A stretch of 64,000 bases of DNA from Hoeflea ulvae (GTDB lineage: Bacteria > Pseudomonadota > Alphaproteobacteria > Rhizobiales > Rhizobiaceae): assembly GCF_026619435.1 (NCBI RefSeq), contig NZ_JAOVZQ010000001.1, forward strand, positions 193,501 through 257,500, given 5' to 3'. Shown here one piece after another: positions 42,056 through 51,051 of the stretch (position 1 is the stretch's first letter; each line of letters opens with the position of its first letter). The notes beneath the pieces were generated by a model that made no database searches, was not told the origin of the DNA, and saw only the letters and a program-made list of their open reading frames with translations. The translations under genes and the position numbers were made by a program.

Positions 42056-43011
42056 CGTTCGAACAAGACGCGACGTCCGCAGTTTATGTCGGTGTGGACG
42101 TCTGTAAAGAGTGGCTCGACATTCATGTCCTTCCGCAGGCTGAAAGCCGGCGGTTCGGCAACGACAAGGCTGGCATCCGCCAGTTCAAGCGGATGCTGAC
42201 CAGACTGCGGCCCGATCGCATCATCATGGAGGCGACCGGCAAGTTCCATCGTCCCGCTCACCGCTCGCTCAGTGGAGATGGTTTTGCTGTGGCGATCGTC
42301 GATCCGTGGCGCGCCCGGCAGTTTGCAGGCTGCTACGGCTATCTGGCCAAGACCGATCGGCTCGATGCCCGCATGCTGGCGCTGCTGGCTGCCGCACTTC
42401 GGCCGCAGCCGAGTGCGCCTCCAAGCCCGGACATCGAGGCCCTGCGGGAGCTGGTCAATGCAAGGTCGGGCGCCCAAGGCGAGCTCACGGCGCTGAAGAA
42501 CCGTTGCAAGGCGGCCGATGTCGCCTTTCTGCGGGCAGAGCTTTGCCGGCTCATCGGGGTGCTGGAGCGGCATGTCGAACGGCTGGATTCCGAAATCGAA
42601 CGCCGTATCGCCGCCCAGCCGGATCTTTGCCGCAAGGCCGAGATCCTGACCTCTGTTCCCGGCATCGGCCGTATCACCGCCAGCGCCCTGATCGCCGGAA
42701 TGGACGAACTCGGCTCCTGCACCGGCAAGCAGGCGGCGATGCTGGCGGGCGTTGCCCCGATCGCCGACGACAGCGGCGAAAGGCATGGCCGGCGCTCCAT
42801 TCGAGCGGGAAGGCGCGCCCCGCGGCGCGCGCTCTACATGGCCGCCCTGTCGGCACGGCGCTACAATCCGGCGCTTGCCGCCTTTGCCAAGACGCTCCAG
42901 GCTGAAGGCAAACCACCCAAGGTCATCCTTGTCGCCATCATGCGCAAGCTCGTCGTCCTGGCCAATTGCCTGCTCGCCCAGAACCGACTCTGGACACCAA
43001 CTCCGCCTTGA
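42040..43011 (+). CDS. IS110-family DEDD recombinase, copy 1
   Basis: A 323-residue transposase. The RuvC-like N-terminal domain carries the DEDD set: Asp20 ([10 protein letters not shown]), Glu64 (IIMEATGKF), Asp106 and Asp109 ([10 protein letters not shown]). The C-terminal Tnp_20 domain has [20 protein letters not shown] and a catalytic Ser245 in [11 protein letters not shown]. The ATG at 42040 has GGGGAG upstream; an in-frame ATG at 42019 lacks a ribosome site. The chosen start lies within the predicted donor guide. Differs from copy 2 at R259P and E289A. Confidence 0.93.
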   Translation: MQGKVSFEQDATSAVYVGVDVCKEWLDIHVLPQAESRRFGNDKAGIRQFKRMLTRLRPDRIIMEATGKFHRPAHRSLSGDGFAVAIVDPWRARQFAGCYGYLAKTDRLDARMLALLAAALRPQPSAPPSPDIEALRELVNARSGAQGELTALKNRCKAADVAFLRAELCRLIGVLERHVERLDSEIERRIAAQPDLCRKAEILTSVPGIGRITASALIAGMDELGSCTGKQAAMLAGVAPIADDSGERHGRRSIRAGRRAPRRALYMAALSARRYNPALAAFAKTLQAEGKPPKVILVAIMRKLVVLANCLLAQNRLWTPTPP

Positions 43012-43026
43012 CAGCAAACACAGATG

Positions 43027-43068
43027 CTCTGTCACTTCGTGACATCTCCCCCACAAGGGGGAGATAAT
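43027..43068 (-). repeat. Palindromic repeat R2, right part, interrupted by IS110 copy 1
   Basis: CTCTGTCACTTCGTGAC followed by ATCTCCCCC-ACAA-GGGGGAGAT. The missing ACCCCC part lies on the other side of the element (41861-41866). Confidence 0.8.
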
Positions 43069-43100
43069 TGGACGCCAGCTTCGGACACAATCGGACACAC

Positions 43101-43124
43101 AAAGGGGGCGCCTGAGCGCCCCTT
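43101..43124 (-). terminator. Terminator hairpin, duplicated sdhB end, copy A
   Basis: Minus-strand stem GGGGCGC/GCGCCCC with a 4-base loop and a short T run. Nearly identical to the hairpin at 43922-43945. Confidence 0.6.
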
Positions 43125-43187
43125 CTGAACTGTGTATCTCGGACGGCCTACACCCGGCGCTCGACCATCATCTTCTTGATCTCGGCA
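43104..43187. repeat. Direct repeat A (terminator plus sdhB 3' end)
   Basis: About 84 bp almost identical to 43927-44011 (repeat B), with only a handful of differences. Both contain the hairpin and CTACACCCGGCGCTCGACCA of sdhB's last codons. They flank an insert with one small gene, like duplicated ends left by integration or unequal recombination. Confidence 0.75.
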
Positions 43188-43245
43188 ATCGCCTTGGCCG
43201 GGTTGAGACCCTGGGGGCAAGTCTGGGCGCAGTTCGTGATTAGGT
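43149..43245 (-). pseudogene. sdhB 3'-end fragment
   Basis: The minus strand reads [20 protein letters not shown] followed by KMMVERRV and stop, the last about 28 residues of SdhB including the third Cys cluster. It diverges from the true sdhB at scattered bases, so it came from a related allele or has drifted. No upstream coding part remains. Confidence 0.8.
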
Positions 43246-43280
43246 GGCAAGGACGAGAATCCCGGCGATTGAGCGGGCTT

Positions 43281-43772
43281 TTATTTGCCGTCGTAATACG
43301 ATCTGCCGTAGTCCACAGTTTCAGCTTTACAGCTTTGGCAAGCGTAAACAGCTGATCGGCCCTCGGCTTCCTTCCGGTAATTCATTGGAGACAGCCGATG
43401 CTCGACTTCAAAACAGTGCTGACAGTACCATGGCGCTTTTTCAGGGCCATCGGGGCTGTTTTCTGCGACATACACAAAGGCACCACGTTCAAGCCGATAT
43501 GGCACGTAGCTATCTTTCTTAGAGAGAAATGATTTAATCTCTCTGATTTCGCCTTCGAGTTGCAGATTCCTGTCTACTATTTCATTGTTGACCGCTCTCA
43601 GGTCATTCACCCGCTCACTCGCGTCCAAAAGCTGCTCGCGAACCTCACTCAGCTTCGCCTTCGCTTCGGAGTTCTGCACAAGCGGGGCTACGTCTTTAAC
43701 AAGTCCACTGGTTTGCTTGAGTAATGTAATCGTGGCGCTGATCTTGTCAGCAATATCAGACCAATCGGTCAT
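43281..43772 (-). CDS. Hypothetical coiled-coil and zinc-ribbon protein
   Basis: A 163-residue protein. Residues about 25-85 are a probable coiled coil ([20 protein letters not shown], then [20 protein letters not shown]). The C-terminal part has two Cys pairs, CQHC and CQSC about 30 residues apart, a likely zinc ribbon. I do not recognise a function. Codon use is less GC-rich than in the neighbours, and it sits between the duplicated sdhB ends, so it is probably mobile cargo. Confidence 0.7.
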   Translation of the reverse strand: MTDWSDIADKISATITLLKQTSGLVKDVAPLVQNSEAKAKLSEVREQLLDASERVNDLRAVNNEIVDRNLQLEGEIREIKSFLSKKDSYVPYRLERGAFVYVAENSPDGPEKAPWYCQHCFEVEHRLSPMNYRKEAEGRSAVYACQSCKAETVDYGRSYYDGK

Positions 43773-43860
43773 TCACGAATCTCCAAATCAACCTAGAGAG
43801 TAAACATACCACATTCTCGCGTGAGTGTGTTAGAGACAACAACACACTCCATTCCCATGA

Positions 43861-43882
43861 ATCTCCCCCTTTGCGGGGAGAT
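43861..43882. repeat. Palindromic repeat R3 (short form)
   Basis: ATCTCCCC-CTTTGC-GGGGAGAT only; the second dyad and the CCCCCTCTGTC target part are missing. Confidence 0.65.
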
Positions 43883-43921
43883 CAGGAGAGCGCAATGCTT
43901 GCAGCGGCAAACAGACACAAC

Positions 43922-43945
43922 AAAAAAGAGGCGCCTGAGCGCCCC
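43922..43945 (-). terminator. Terminator of the sdh operon (within repeat B)
   Basis: Minus-strand stem GGGGCGC/GCGCCTC (one mismatch), 4-base loop, followed by six T. It lies about 130 nt past the sdhB stop. Confidence 0.75.
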
Positions 43946-44011
43946 TTCTGAACTGTGTGTCTCGGCCTGGCCTACACCCGGCGCTCGACCATCATCTTCT
44001 TGATTTCGGCA
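43927..44011. repeat. Direct repeat B (terminator plus partial sdhB 3' end)
   Basis: Near-identical partner of 43104-43187. Its sdhB-like part (43973-44011) stops after about 13 codons and is followed by unrelated GC-rich sequence before the true sdhB stop at 44075. Confidence 0.75.
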
Positions 44012-44074
44012 CCCGGCGACGCCCGCAGCCGCTGCAAGCGGCGAGGACGCGCAAGGCGATTGTCGATTGCCGTC

Positions 44075-44854
44075 CTACACCCGGCGTTCCACCATCATTT
44101 TCTTGATTTCGGCAATCGCCTTGGCGGGATTGAGACCCTTGGGGCAGGTTTGCGCGCAGTTCATGATGGTGTGGCAGCGATAGAGCCGGAACGGATCCTC
44201 GAGATCATCGAGCCGCTCGCCGGTGGCTTCATCGCGGCTGTCGATCAGCCAGCGATAGGCCTGCAGCAGCACGGCGGGGCCGAGATAGCGGTCGCCGTTC
44301 CACCAGTAGCTCGGGCACGAGGTCGAGCAGCAGGCGCACAGGATGCACTCATAGAGCCCATCGAGCTTGGCCCGGTCTTCGTGGCTCTGCTTCCATTCCT
44401 TGGCCGGCGTCGGCGAGACTGTTTTCAGCCACGGCTCGATCGAGCGGTGCTGGGCATAGAAATGCGTCAGGTCCGGCACCAGATCCTTGACCACCGGCAG
44501 ATGCGGCAGCGGATAGACCTTGACCGCGCCATCGATCTCGTCGAGACCCTTGGTGCAGGCCAGCGTGTTGGTGCCGTCGATATTCATGGCGCAGGAGCCG
44601 CAGATCCCCTCGCGGCAGGAGCGCCTGAGCGTCAGCGTCGCGTCGATCTTGTTCTTGATCCACAACAGACCGTCGAGCACCATCGGCCCGCAATCATCCA
44701 TATCGATGTGGAAGGTGTCGATGCGCGGGTTTTCCGCATCATCCGGCGACCAGCGATAGACGCGGAATTCGCGGGTGTTGGAAGCACCCGCCGGCTTCGG
44801 CCAGGTCTTGCCCGGCTTCGGCTGCGAATTCTTGGGAAGTGTGAGTTCAACCAT
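44075..44854 (-). CDS. sdhB: Succinate dehydrogenase iron-sulfur subunit
   Basis: A 259-residue subunit carrying three Fe-S clusters: [2Fe-2S] in [20 protein letters not shown] with a following Cys, [4Fe-4S] in [16 protein letters not shown], and [3Fe-4S] with [11 protein letters not shown]. It passes electrons from SdhA to the quinone. Last gene of the sdhCDAB operon, 15 nt after sdhA. The 3' end has two partial duplicates downstream. Confidence 0.97.
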   Translation of the reverse strand: MVELTLPKNSQPKPGKTWPKPAGASNTREFRVYRWSPDDAENPRIDTFHIDMDDCGPMVLDGLLWIKNKIDATLTLRRSCREGICGSCAMNIDGTNTLACTKGLDEIDGAVKVYPLPHLPVVKDLVPDLTHFYAQHRSIEPWLKTVSPTPAKEWKQSHEDRAKLDGLYECILCACCSTSCPSYWWNGDRYLGPAVLLQAYRWLIDSRDEATGERLDDLEDPFRLYRCHTIMNCAQTCPKGLNPAKAIAEIKKMMVERRV

Positions 44855-44869
44855 TGTCTCTGTTCCCTC

Positions 44870-46711
44870 TTAATACACGCGGGCTTTGGGGGCGATCTTG
44901 GCGAGATCGATGCCCTCGGCGATCAGCTCGGTGTGGACCGGGCGATAGTCGAGCGTGACCTTGCCGGCATCATCCAGCCAGGCCAGCGTGTGCTTGCGCC
45001 AGTTCTCGTCGTCGCGGCCGCCGAACGGGCCATCGACATAGTCTTCGCGGGCATGGCTGCCGCGGCTTTCCTTGCGGGCTTCGGCGCCATAGACCGTGGT
45101 GATGGCGCAGGCCATCAGGTTTTCCAGCTCCAGCGTTTCCATCAGATCCGAATTCCAGATCAGCGACCGGTCGGTCACCTTCACATCGGGAAGTTCGGCC
45201 CAGATCGCGCTCATCCGCTTGCAGCCCGATTCGAGCGAGACCTGGGTGCGGAACACCGCCGCGTCGTCCTGCATGGCGCGCTGCATCTTTTCGCGCAGAT
45301 CCGCGGTTGTCTGCGAGCCATTGGCATGGCGCAGCCGGTCGAAGCGGGTCATGATCTTCTCGAACGAGGTCTCGTTGACCTGCGGGATCGCCGATTTGCG
45401 GTCGATGACTTCGCCGGCGCGGATTGCTGCCGCACGGCCGAACACCACCAGGTCGATCAGCGAATTGGAGCCCAGACGGTTGGCGCCATGCACCGAAGCA
45501 CAGCCGGCTTCACCGACGGCCATCAGGCCCGGCGTCACCCGGTCGGGCGCTTCCGTGGTCGGGTTGAGCACTTCGCCCCAATAGTTGGTCGGGATGCCGC
45601 CCATATTGTAATGCACCGTCGGCAGCACCGGGATCGGCTCGCGGGTCACGTCGACGCCGGCGAAGATCTTGGCACTTTCCGAGATGCCCGGAAGCCGCTC
45701 GTTCAGCACCGCCGGATCAAGATGATCGAGATGCAGATAGATGTGGTCCTTGTTCTTGCCGACGCCGCGGCCCTCGCGGATTTCCAGCGTCATGCAGCGC
45801 GAGACAACATCGCGCGAAGCCAGATCCTTGGCCGACGGCGCATAACGCTCCATGAAGCGCTCGCCTTCGGAATTGACCAGATAGCCGCCTTCGCCGCGCG
45901 CTCCTTCCGTGATCAGGCAACCTGCGCCGTAGATCCCGGTCGGGTGGAACTGCACGAATTCCATGTCCTGCAGCGGCAGGCCGGCACGCGCGATCATGCC
46001 ATTGCCGTCACCGGTGCAGGTATGCGCGCTTGTGGCCGAGAAATAGGCCCGGCCGTAACCGCCGGTGGCCAGCACCACCATCTTGGCGGAAAAGCGGTGA
46101 ATGGTGCCGTCGTCGAGGTTCCAGGCCACCACGCCGGTGCAGCGGCCGTCTTCTTCCATCAACAGATCGAGCGCGAAATACTCGATGAAGAACTCCGCAT
46201 TGTGCTTGAGCGACTGGCCATAGAGCGTGTGCAGGATGGCGTGGCCGGTGCGGTCGGCCGCCGCACAGGTGCGCTGCACCGGAGGACCTTCGCCGTAATT
46301 CTGCATGTGGCCGCCAAACGGCCGCTGGTAGATGCGGCCATCCTCGGTACGCGAGAACGGCACGCCGTAATGCTCCAGCTCATAGACCGCCTTGGGCGCT
46401 TCCATGGTCAGATACTGCATGGCGTCGACATCGCCGAGCCAGTCCGAGCCCTTGACCGTGTCGTACATGTGCCACTGCCAGCTGTCCGGCGTCATGTTGG
46501 TCAGCGAGGCGGCAATGCCGCCCTGGGCTGCAACCGTGTGCGAGCGGGTGGGAAACACTTTCGAGATGCAGGCGGTGCGAAAACCCTGTTCGGCCATGCC
46601 GAGCGTGGCGCGCAGTCCGGCGCCGCCGGCTCCAACAACAACCACATCATATGAGTGATCGACTACCGTGTAGTCGCGTCCGCCAATGTTGACGCTGGAC
46701 GTCATTACCAT
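44870..46711 (-). CDS. sdhA: Succinate dehydrogenase flavoprotein subunit
   Basis: A 613-residue catalytic subunit. The FAD-binding [20 protein letters not shown], the flavin-linked His in [12 protein letters not shown], and the active-site region [20 protein letters not shown] are present. The ATG at 46711 is favoured over 46705 because GGAGG sits at better spacing. 6 nt after sdhD. Confidence 0.97.
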   Translation of the reverse strand: MVMTSSVNIGGRDYTVVDHSYDVVVVGAGGAGLRATLGMAEQGFRTACISKVFPTRSHTVAAQGGIAASLTNMTPDSWQWHMYDTVKGSDWLGDVDAMQYLTMEAPKAVYELEHYGVPFSRTEDGRIYQRPFGGHMQNYGEGPPVQRTCAAADRTGHAILHTLYGQSLKHNAEFFIEYFALDLLMEEDGRCTGVVAWNLDDGTIHRFSAKMVVLATGGYGRAYFSATSAHTCTGDGNGMIARAGLPLQDMEFVQFHPTGIYGAGCLITEGARGEGGYLVNSEGERFMERYAPSAKDLASRDVVSRCMTLEIREGRGVGKNKDHIYLHLDHLDPAVLNERLPGISESAKIFAGVDVTREPIPVLPTVHYNMGGIPTNYWGEVLNPTTEAPDRVTPGLMAVGEAGCASVHGANRLGSNSLIDLVVFGRAAAIRAGEVIDRKSAIPQVNETSFEKIMTRFDRLRHANGSQTTADLREKMQRAMQDDAAVFRTQVSLESGCKRMSAIWAELPDVKVTDRSLIWNSDLMETLELENLMACAITTVYGAEARKESRGSHAREDYVDGPFGGRDDENWRKHTLAWLDDAGKVTLDYRPVHTELIAEGIDLAKIAPKARVY

Positions 46712-46717
46712 GGTCTG

Positions 46718-47113
46718 TCAGCCTCCGAAGCCGAGTTTGAGCACCGCGAACAGCGAAACGGCGCCGATCACGATTGCAAAGAATATGTTGAGGATCAGAA
46801 GCGCCACCTTCATGCCCTCGGCATGGATATAGTCCTCGATGATCACCTGCATCCCGAGCTTCATGTGAATGAGGCCGGAAATCAGCACCAGGCCCATCAC
46901 CACCGCCACCAGCGGATTGGACAACGCCCCGGCGACCACCGCATGGGGTTCGCCATTGTAGACGACAAGGAAGCCGACGAAGAAAAGCAGCAGCGGCACA
47001 TTGGCGACCGCCGTCAGCCGCTGCCGCCAGAAATGATCGGTGCCTTCCTTGGCGGTGCCCAGTCCGCGGACCCGGGAGAGCGGCGTGCGCATGTTCTTGG
47101 TGTTCATGTCCAT
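46718..47113 (-). CDS. sdhD: Succinate dehydrogenase membrane anchor subunit
   Basis: A 131-residue protein with three hydrophobic helices ([59 protein letters not shown]). The second helix contains the His (LIHMKLGMQ) expected near the heme b. N-terminal [17 protein letters not shown] is typical of alphaproteobacterial SdhD. 6 nt separate it from sdhC. Confidence 0.93.
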   Translation of the reverse strand: MDMNTKNMRTPLSRVRGLGTAKEGTDHFWRQRLTAVANVPLLLFFVGFLVVYNGEPHAVVAGALSNPLVAVVMGLVLISGLIHMKLGMQVIIEDYIHAEGMKVALLILNIFFAIVIGAVSLFAVLKLGFGG

Positions 47114-47119
47114 CGTCTC

Positions 47120-47515
47120 CTAGAGCCGGATTGCGTAGCCGATGATCCAGATCAGGATCGTCAGGGTGATCGAGCCGGCCAGCGTGGCCCAGGCCATCTT
47201 GGTCGAGGTTTCGGGATCGAAGCCGCGGCCGGTGTCCCAGATGAAATGGCGGATGCCGCCAAGCATGTGATGCATCAGCGCCCAGGTGTAGCCCAGCAGC
47301 ACCAGCCGCCCGAGCCAGGATCCGAAAATCCCGTTGACCCAGTCGAAAGTGGCCTCGCCCGAGGCGGCGGCGAACAGCCACCACGCCACCAGCAACGTGC
47401 CGGCATAGAGCGCCATGCCGGTGAGCCGGTGAACGATCGACATCACCATGGTCGGGATTTGCTTGTAGATGCTCAGATGCGGCGACAATGGCCGGCTGTG
47501 TGTCACATTGGTCAT
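47120..47515 (-). CDS. sdhC: Succinate dehydrogenase cytochrome b556 subunit
   Basis: A 131-residue three-helix subunit. The quinone-site motif SPHLSIYKQIPTMVMSIVHR, followed by LTG, is at the N-terminus and the heme-binding His lies in LMHHMLGGIRHFIWD. The ATG at 47515 has AAGGA upstream at good spacing; an in-frame start at 47551 is less likely. First gene of the sdh operon. Confidence 0.95.
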   Translation of the reverse strand: MTNVTHSRPLSPHLSIYKQIPTMVMSIVHRLTGMALYAGTLLVAWWLFAAASGEATFDWVNGIFGSWLGRLVLLGYTWALMHHMLGGIRHFIWDTGRGFDPETSTKMAWATLAGSITLTILIWIIGYAIRL

Positions 47516-47745
47516 CGGGACCCTGTCCTTCTTTCCCTCAAGGAAAGCCACGAGCGGCCCCGCGAAGCAGGGCCGGTGGCCGTGATTGCGTTTTAGTGCC
47601 TTATATGCACCGCGTCAAAGCCGCTTTGGCTTTACGTTCAAGCCTTTGGTCGAATTCGCAAGCTTTGCCACGGAGAAAGGCCGCTTCAATCGATTGAGGT
47701 GGCAGATCGCACTGCAATATATTTGACGCAAATGGCCGCGCCGGG

Positions 47746-48210
47746 TCACCTGGGATGGTCGAATCGGATTTCCCAGCTGGAAAAATCCGCCTTGGTGGCG
47801 ATTTTCTCGTAAAGCTTGCGCCCGTCTTCGGGCAGCCGCGGCGCGTTGAGCACCAGCCGCGACCAGCCGCGGGCGTCGCTTTCCTCGGCCAGCATGTCGA
47901 GCATCGCCTGGGCGATGCCCATGTTGCGGTGCAAATGGCTGACATAGAGATGGTCGACCTGGCCGCAGCGCATGCCGGTGACCGGATCGGGCAGATCGTA
48001 AAACACCGCAAAGCCGACCAGCTCGCCATCGAGCCGCGCTCCAAAGATCTGCGCCACCCGGTCCTGCAGCAGCGTCTCGGCATAATAATCATCCGGACGC
48101 CGCGGCGCGCCGCGCTTGAGCGACTGCACATAGGCCGCCAGCAGCGGCGAGAAATGGTGTGCATCCTTGAGATGCAGCAGCGAGATGTCGATGGTGTCTG
48201 GCATGTTCAT
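47746..48210 (-). CDS. GNAT-family N-acetyltransferase
   Basis: A 154-residue protein with the acetyl-CoA-binding core: LVGFAVFYDLPDPV, then VDHLYVSHLHRNMGIAQAML (the R/Q-x-x-G-x-A loop), and LVLNAPRLPEDGRKLYEKIA. An alternative start lies at 48204. Substrate unknown. It lies upstream of sdhC on the same strand, with about 230 nt between. Confidence 0.85.
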   Translation of the reverse strand: MNMPDTIDISLLHLKDAHHFSPLLAAYVQSLKRGAPRRPDDYYAETLLQDRVAQIFGARLDGELVGFAVFYDLPDPVTGMRCGQVDHLYVSHLHRNMGIAQAMLDMLAEESDARGWSRLVLNAPRLPEDGRKLYEKIATKADFSSWEIRFDHPR

Positions 48211-48469
48211 GAAGCCATGTTTCGTTCAAACACCGGTTGCGGTCAAGCCTGCGCGATGTCGCAGGAGGGCGCTCACGCCCGGCCTTAGCACCCCGCCGCA
48301 CGGTCCGGGGCCGGATTAAGGTTAACGGGAGATGACCGGCGCGCATGGATGACACCGCCGCGGCTCTGCGGCACAATGAGGCCAAATTCGCCTGCGACAC
48401 AGGCCGCTGCAAAGCAGCCGGGCGCAGCCTGACTGCGAATGCGTTTGCCACCGGCACAAGGACACCGTC

Positions 48470-48892
48470 ATGACCCAGATGCAGACCCCGCGCCGCCGCG
48501 CTGCCCATGCAGCCTTCGCCCTCATGATCGGGCTTGGCCTGTCCGCGCCCGTCTTCACGCCGGCCCTGGCCTTCGAGCCGACAGCGCCTTCGGCCAAGGT
48601 CAAGCCGCTGCGCCACCACAAGAACCGCCATGGCGGCAACACCACCATCATCATCATCGACAAGGATGAACGGCCGAGCCGCTCCTCCGTGCCCCGGCCC
48701 GGCGCCAGGACCACAACCACAGGCGCCGGAACCAGCGGCCGCATCAAGCGCGACGATGACACCACCCGGGTCATCATCAAGCAGTCGCGCAGCACCGCCA
48801 GCCAGAAGCGCAAGGGCCCGAAAGTGATCATCGTCGACAAGAACACCCGCAACCGCTGCGCTGGCGGCGGCGTCTGCGTGATCCGGCCATAA
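48470..48892 (+). CDS. Exported basic protein of unknown function
   Basis: A 140-residue protein with a signal peptide (AHAAFALMIGLGLSAPVFTP, cleaved about residue 34). The mature part is Arg/Lys/Thr-rich with three similar hydrophobic strands (TTIIIIDKDE, TRVIIKQSRS, KVIIVDKNTR), each followed by basic residues, suggesting an internal repeat. Two Cys near the end could form a disulfide. No family recognised. Confidence 0.6.
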   Translation: MTQMQTPRRRAAHAAFALMIGLGLSAPVFTPALAFEPTAPSAKVKPLRHHKNRHGGNTTIIIIDKDERPSRSSVPRPGARTTTTGAGTSGRIKRDDDTTRVIIKQSRSTASQKRKGPKVIIVDKNTRNRCAGGGVCVIRP

Positions 48893-48980
48893 GGTCTGGC
48901 CTCATTCGCATCGCACCAAACTCGGGCCTTCCAGTGTCACTGTAACATCGGAACGGCGCGAGGGGATGTTTTTGGTCTGC

Positions 48981-49050
48981 AATTACCCCCACCCGGCTCT
49001 GTCTTGCCATGCAAGCCAGTCGCCGACCTCCCCACAAGGGGGAGGTGGGG
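48981..49050. repeat. Palindromic repeat R4 (variant form)
   Basis: CCCCCACCCGGCTCTGTC, then a dyad GACCTCCCC-ACAA-GGGGGAGGT. Related to the R1 family but lacking the exact CCCCCTCTGTC site. Confidence 0.6.
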
Positions 49051-49076
49051 ATCAGGTCATCCCGATCATGTGTTGC

Positions 49077-50486
49077 CTATTTCCAGTCGCGGATATCGAC
49101 GAAATGGCCGGCGATTGCCGCGGCGGCAGCCATGGCGGGCGAGACCAGGTGGGTGCGGCCCTTGAAGCCCTGGCGGCCTTCGAAATTGCGGTTCGAGGTC
49201 GAGGCGCAGCGCTCATAGGGCTTGAGCCGATCGTCATTCATGGCCAGGCACATCGAGCAGCCCGGCTCGCGCCAGTCAAAGCCGGCCGCCTTGAAGATCA
49301 CGTCGAGACCTTCGGCCTCGGCCTGATCCTTGACCAGGCCGGAGCCCGGAACAATCATCGCGTCGACATTCGGATTGACGGTCTTGCCTTCGACCACCGC
49401 GGCAGCGGCGCGCAGGTCTTCGATGCGGCCATTGGTGCAGGAGCCGATGAACACCCGGTCGATCGTGATGTCGGTGATCTTCGTGCCGGGCTTGAGGCCC
49501 ATATAGTCGAGCGCCCGCCATTTCGAGGTGCGCTTGGCTTCGTCCGGGATCAGGTCGGGATCGGGCACTTCGCCGGTGACCGCGATCACATCCTCGGGCG
49601 AGGAGCCCCAGGAAACGATCGGCGGCAGCGAGGCGGCATCGAGACGGACGATCTTGTCGTAATGGGCGCCCTCGTCGGAGACCAGCGACTTCCAGTACTC
49701 GACCGCCATGTCCCAGGCCTTGCCCTTCGGCGCGCGCGGACGGCCCTTGATATATTCATAGGTCTTTTCGTCTGGCGCGATCAGGCCGGCCCGCGCCCCG
49801 CCTTCGATGGTCATGTTGCAGACCGTCATGCGGCCTTCCATCGACAGCGCGCGGATCGCATCGCCGGCGAATTCGATGACATGGCCGGTGCCGCCGGCGG
49901 TGCCGATCTCGCCGATGATGGCAAGGATGATGTCCTTGGCGGTAACGCCGTCGGGCAGTTCGCCATTGACTTCGACCAGCATGTTCTTGGCTTTTTTCTG
50001 GATCAGCGTCTGGGTGGCGAGCACATGCTCGACTTCCGATGTGCCGATGCCGTGGGCCAGCGCGCCGAAGGCGCCATGCGTGGAGGTGTGGCTGTCGCCG
50101 CAGACGATGGTTGTGCCGGGCAGCGTGAAGCCCTGTTCGGGACCGACAATGTGGACGATGCCCTGGCGCTTGTCGTTCTCGTTGAAATATTCGACATTGA
50201 ACTCGGCCGCATTGGTGGCGAGCGCCTCGACCTGGATGCGGCTTTCCTCGTTCTTGATGCCCTGGGCGCGGTCCGGCGAGGTCGGCACATTGTGGTCGAC
50301 GACGGCCAGGGTCTTTTGCGGTGCACGCACCTTGCGGTGGGTGGTGCGCAGGCCTTCAAACGCCTGCGGGCTGGTCACTTCGTGGACAAGATGGCGGTCG
50401 ATATAGAGCAGGCACGTGCCGTCGCCCTGCTGATCGACCATGTGGTCGTCCCAGATCTTGTCGTAGATTGTGCGCGGTGCGGTCAT
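49077..50486 (-). CDS. leuC: 3-isopropylmalate dehydratase large subunit
   Basis: A 469-residue aconitase-family enzyme of leucine synthesis, isomerising 2- to 3-isopropylmalate with LeuD. The [4Fe-4S] Cys ligands appear in [18 protein letters not shown] and in [21 protein letters not shown]-terminal [20 protein letters not shown] is typical. leuC usually lies close to rplS in Rhizobiales; here about 7 kb of other DNA separates them. leuD is not in the window. Confidence 0.97.
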   Translation of the reverse strand: MTAPRTIYDKIWDDHMVDQQGDGTCLLYIDRHLVHEVTSPQAFEGLRTTHRKVRAPQKTLAVVDHNVPTSPDRAQGIKNEESRIQVEALATNAAEFNVEYFNENDKRQGIVHIVGPEQGFTLPGTTIVCGDSHTSTHGAFGALAHGIGTSEVEHVLATQTLIQKKAKNMLVEVNGELPDGVTAKDIILAIIGEIGTAGGTGHVIEFAGDAIRALSMEGRMTVCNMTIEGGARAGLIAPDEKTYEYIKGRPRAPKGKAWDMAVEYWKSLVSDEGAHYDKIVRLDAASLPPIVSWGSSPEDVIAVTGEVPDPDLIPDEAKRTSKWRALDYMGLKPGTKITDITIDRVFIGSCTNGRIEDLRAAAAVVEGKTVNPNVDAMIVPGSGLVKDQAEAEGLDVIFKAAGFDWREPGCSMCLAMNDDRLKPYERCASTSNRNFEGRQGFKGRTHLVSPAMAAAAAIAGHFVDIRDWK

Positions 50487-50729
50487 GATGGTGGTCCGTG
50501 TAGAATGAAGGAAAAAAGACGGAGCGAAAACGCGCCGGCCCGATGCCGGCAGAGACTCAAGGCCTCAGGCGCTGCGGCCGGAAATGGCCCCGGACACGCG
50601 CGCGAAAAACCGCGCCGGCAGGCGCTTGTGGTCCTGCAGCACAACAATCCGAGGTGCGAGACATCTGAATTTCGATCCCATGGCGCGGTTCATACCAAGT
50701 TTTGCCGGCGCGGGCAACGAAATTGGACA

Positions 50730-50954
50730 TCAGGGCAATGGCTGCCCGCGCTGCATGATTTTCCGGTAGAACCCGGCCTGAAGGTCGCGCGGCATGACAA
50801 CGTCAGCGCCGGTGTCGCGTCTGATCCAGTCATCAAGCTGATCGGCCGGCACCGCGGCGCGGCGCGATCTTGGCCGCAGCACGAATTGGCATAGCTTCGC
50901 CAGTCCACCAAGCCACGGCAAATGGTCCGGCGACGCGGGTTTCCGGTCGCTCAT
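50730..50954 (-). CDS. Small hypothetical protein, divergent from a LysR gene
   Basis: A 74-residue protein preceded by a strong ribosome site (AGGAAAGAG) at the chosen ATG. Basic in the middle (LRPRSRRAAVPADQLDDWIR), which slightly recalls DUF1127-like proteins but is not a clear match. It shares a 97-nt divergent promoter region with the LysR gene and may be its target. Confidence 0.55.
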   Translation of the reverse strand: MSDRKPASPDHLPWLGGLAKLCQFVLRPRSRRAAVPADQLDDWIRRDTGADVVMPRDLQAGFYRKIMQRGQPLP

Positions 50955-51005
50955 CGCTCTTTCCTTTTGATCTTTTGTGGTGTTAGCTTGCCGCGACAAC
51001 GCTTG

Positions 51006-51022
51006 TAATTCCAACGGAATTA
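51006..51022. promoter_or_regulatory. Perfect 17-bp dyad TAATTCC-AAC-GGAATTA
   Basis: An exact inverted repeat of 7-bp arms around a 3-base centre, in the divergent spacer 30 nt before the LysR start. A strong operator candidate for this LysR protein. Confidence 0.55.
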
Positions 51023-51051
51023 TCATCTGCCCCCATTCAGAGAACTTATGG

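Larger units (their letters stand above)
41867..43028 (+). mobile_element. IS110-family element, copy 1
   Basis: About 1,160 bp, bordered on each side by CT (41867-41868 and 43027-43028). Removing the element joins TTACCCCC-CT to CTGTCACTTCGTGAC, which restores the palindromic repeat seen intact elsewhere. No terminal inverted repeats and no target duplication beyond the dinucleotide, as expected for IS110. Contents: 5' non-coding end with a 32-bp palindrome and predicted bridge RNA, then a DEDD transposase. Copy 2 lies at 54751-55913 in opposite orientation and is nearly identical. Confidence 0.9.

Noticed and set aside
43955..46654. 899-codon open frame on the plus strand
   Set aside because: Antisense of sdhB and sdhA; codon pattern is the mirror of the real genes.
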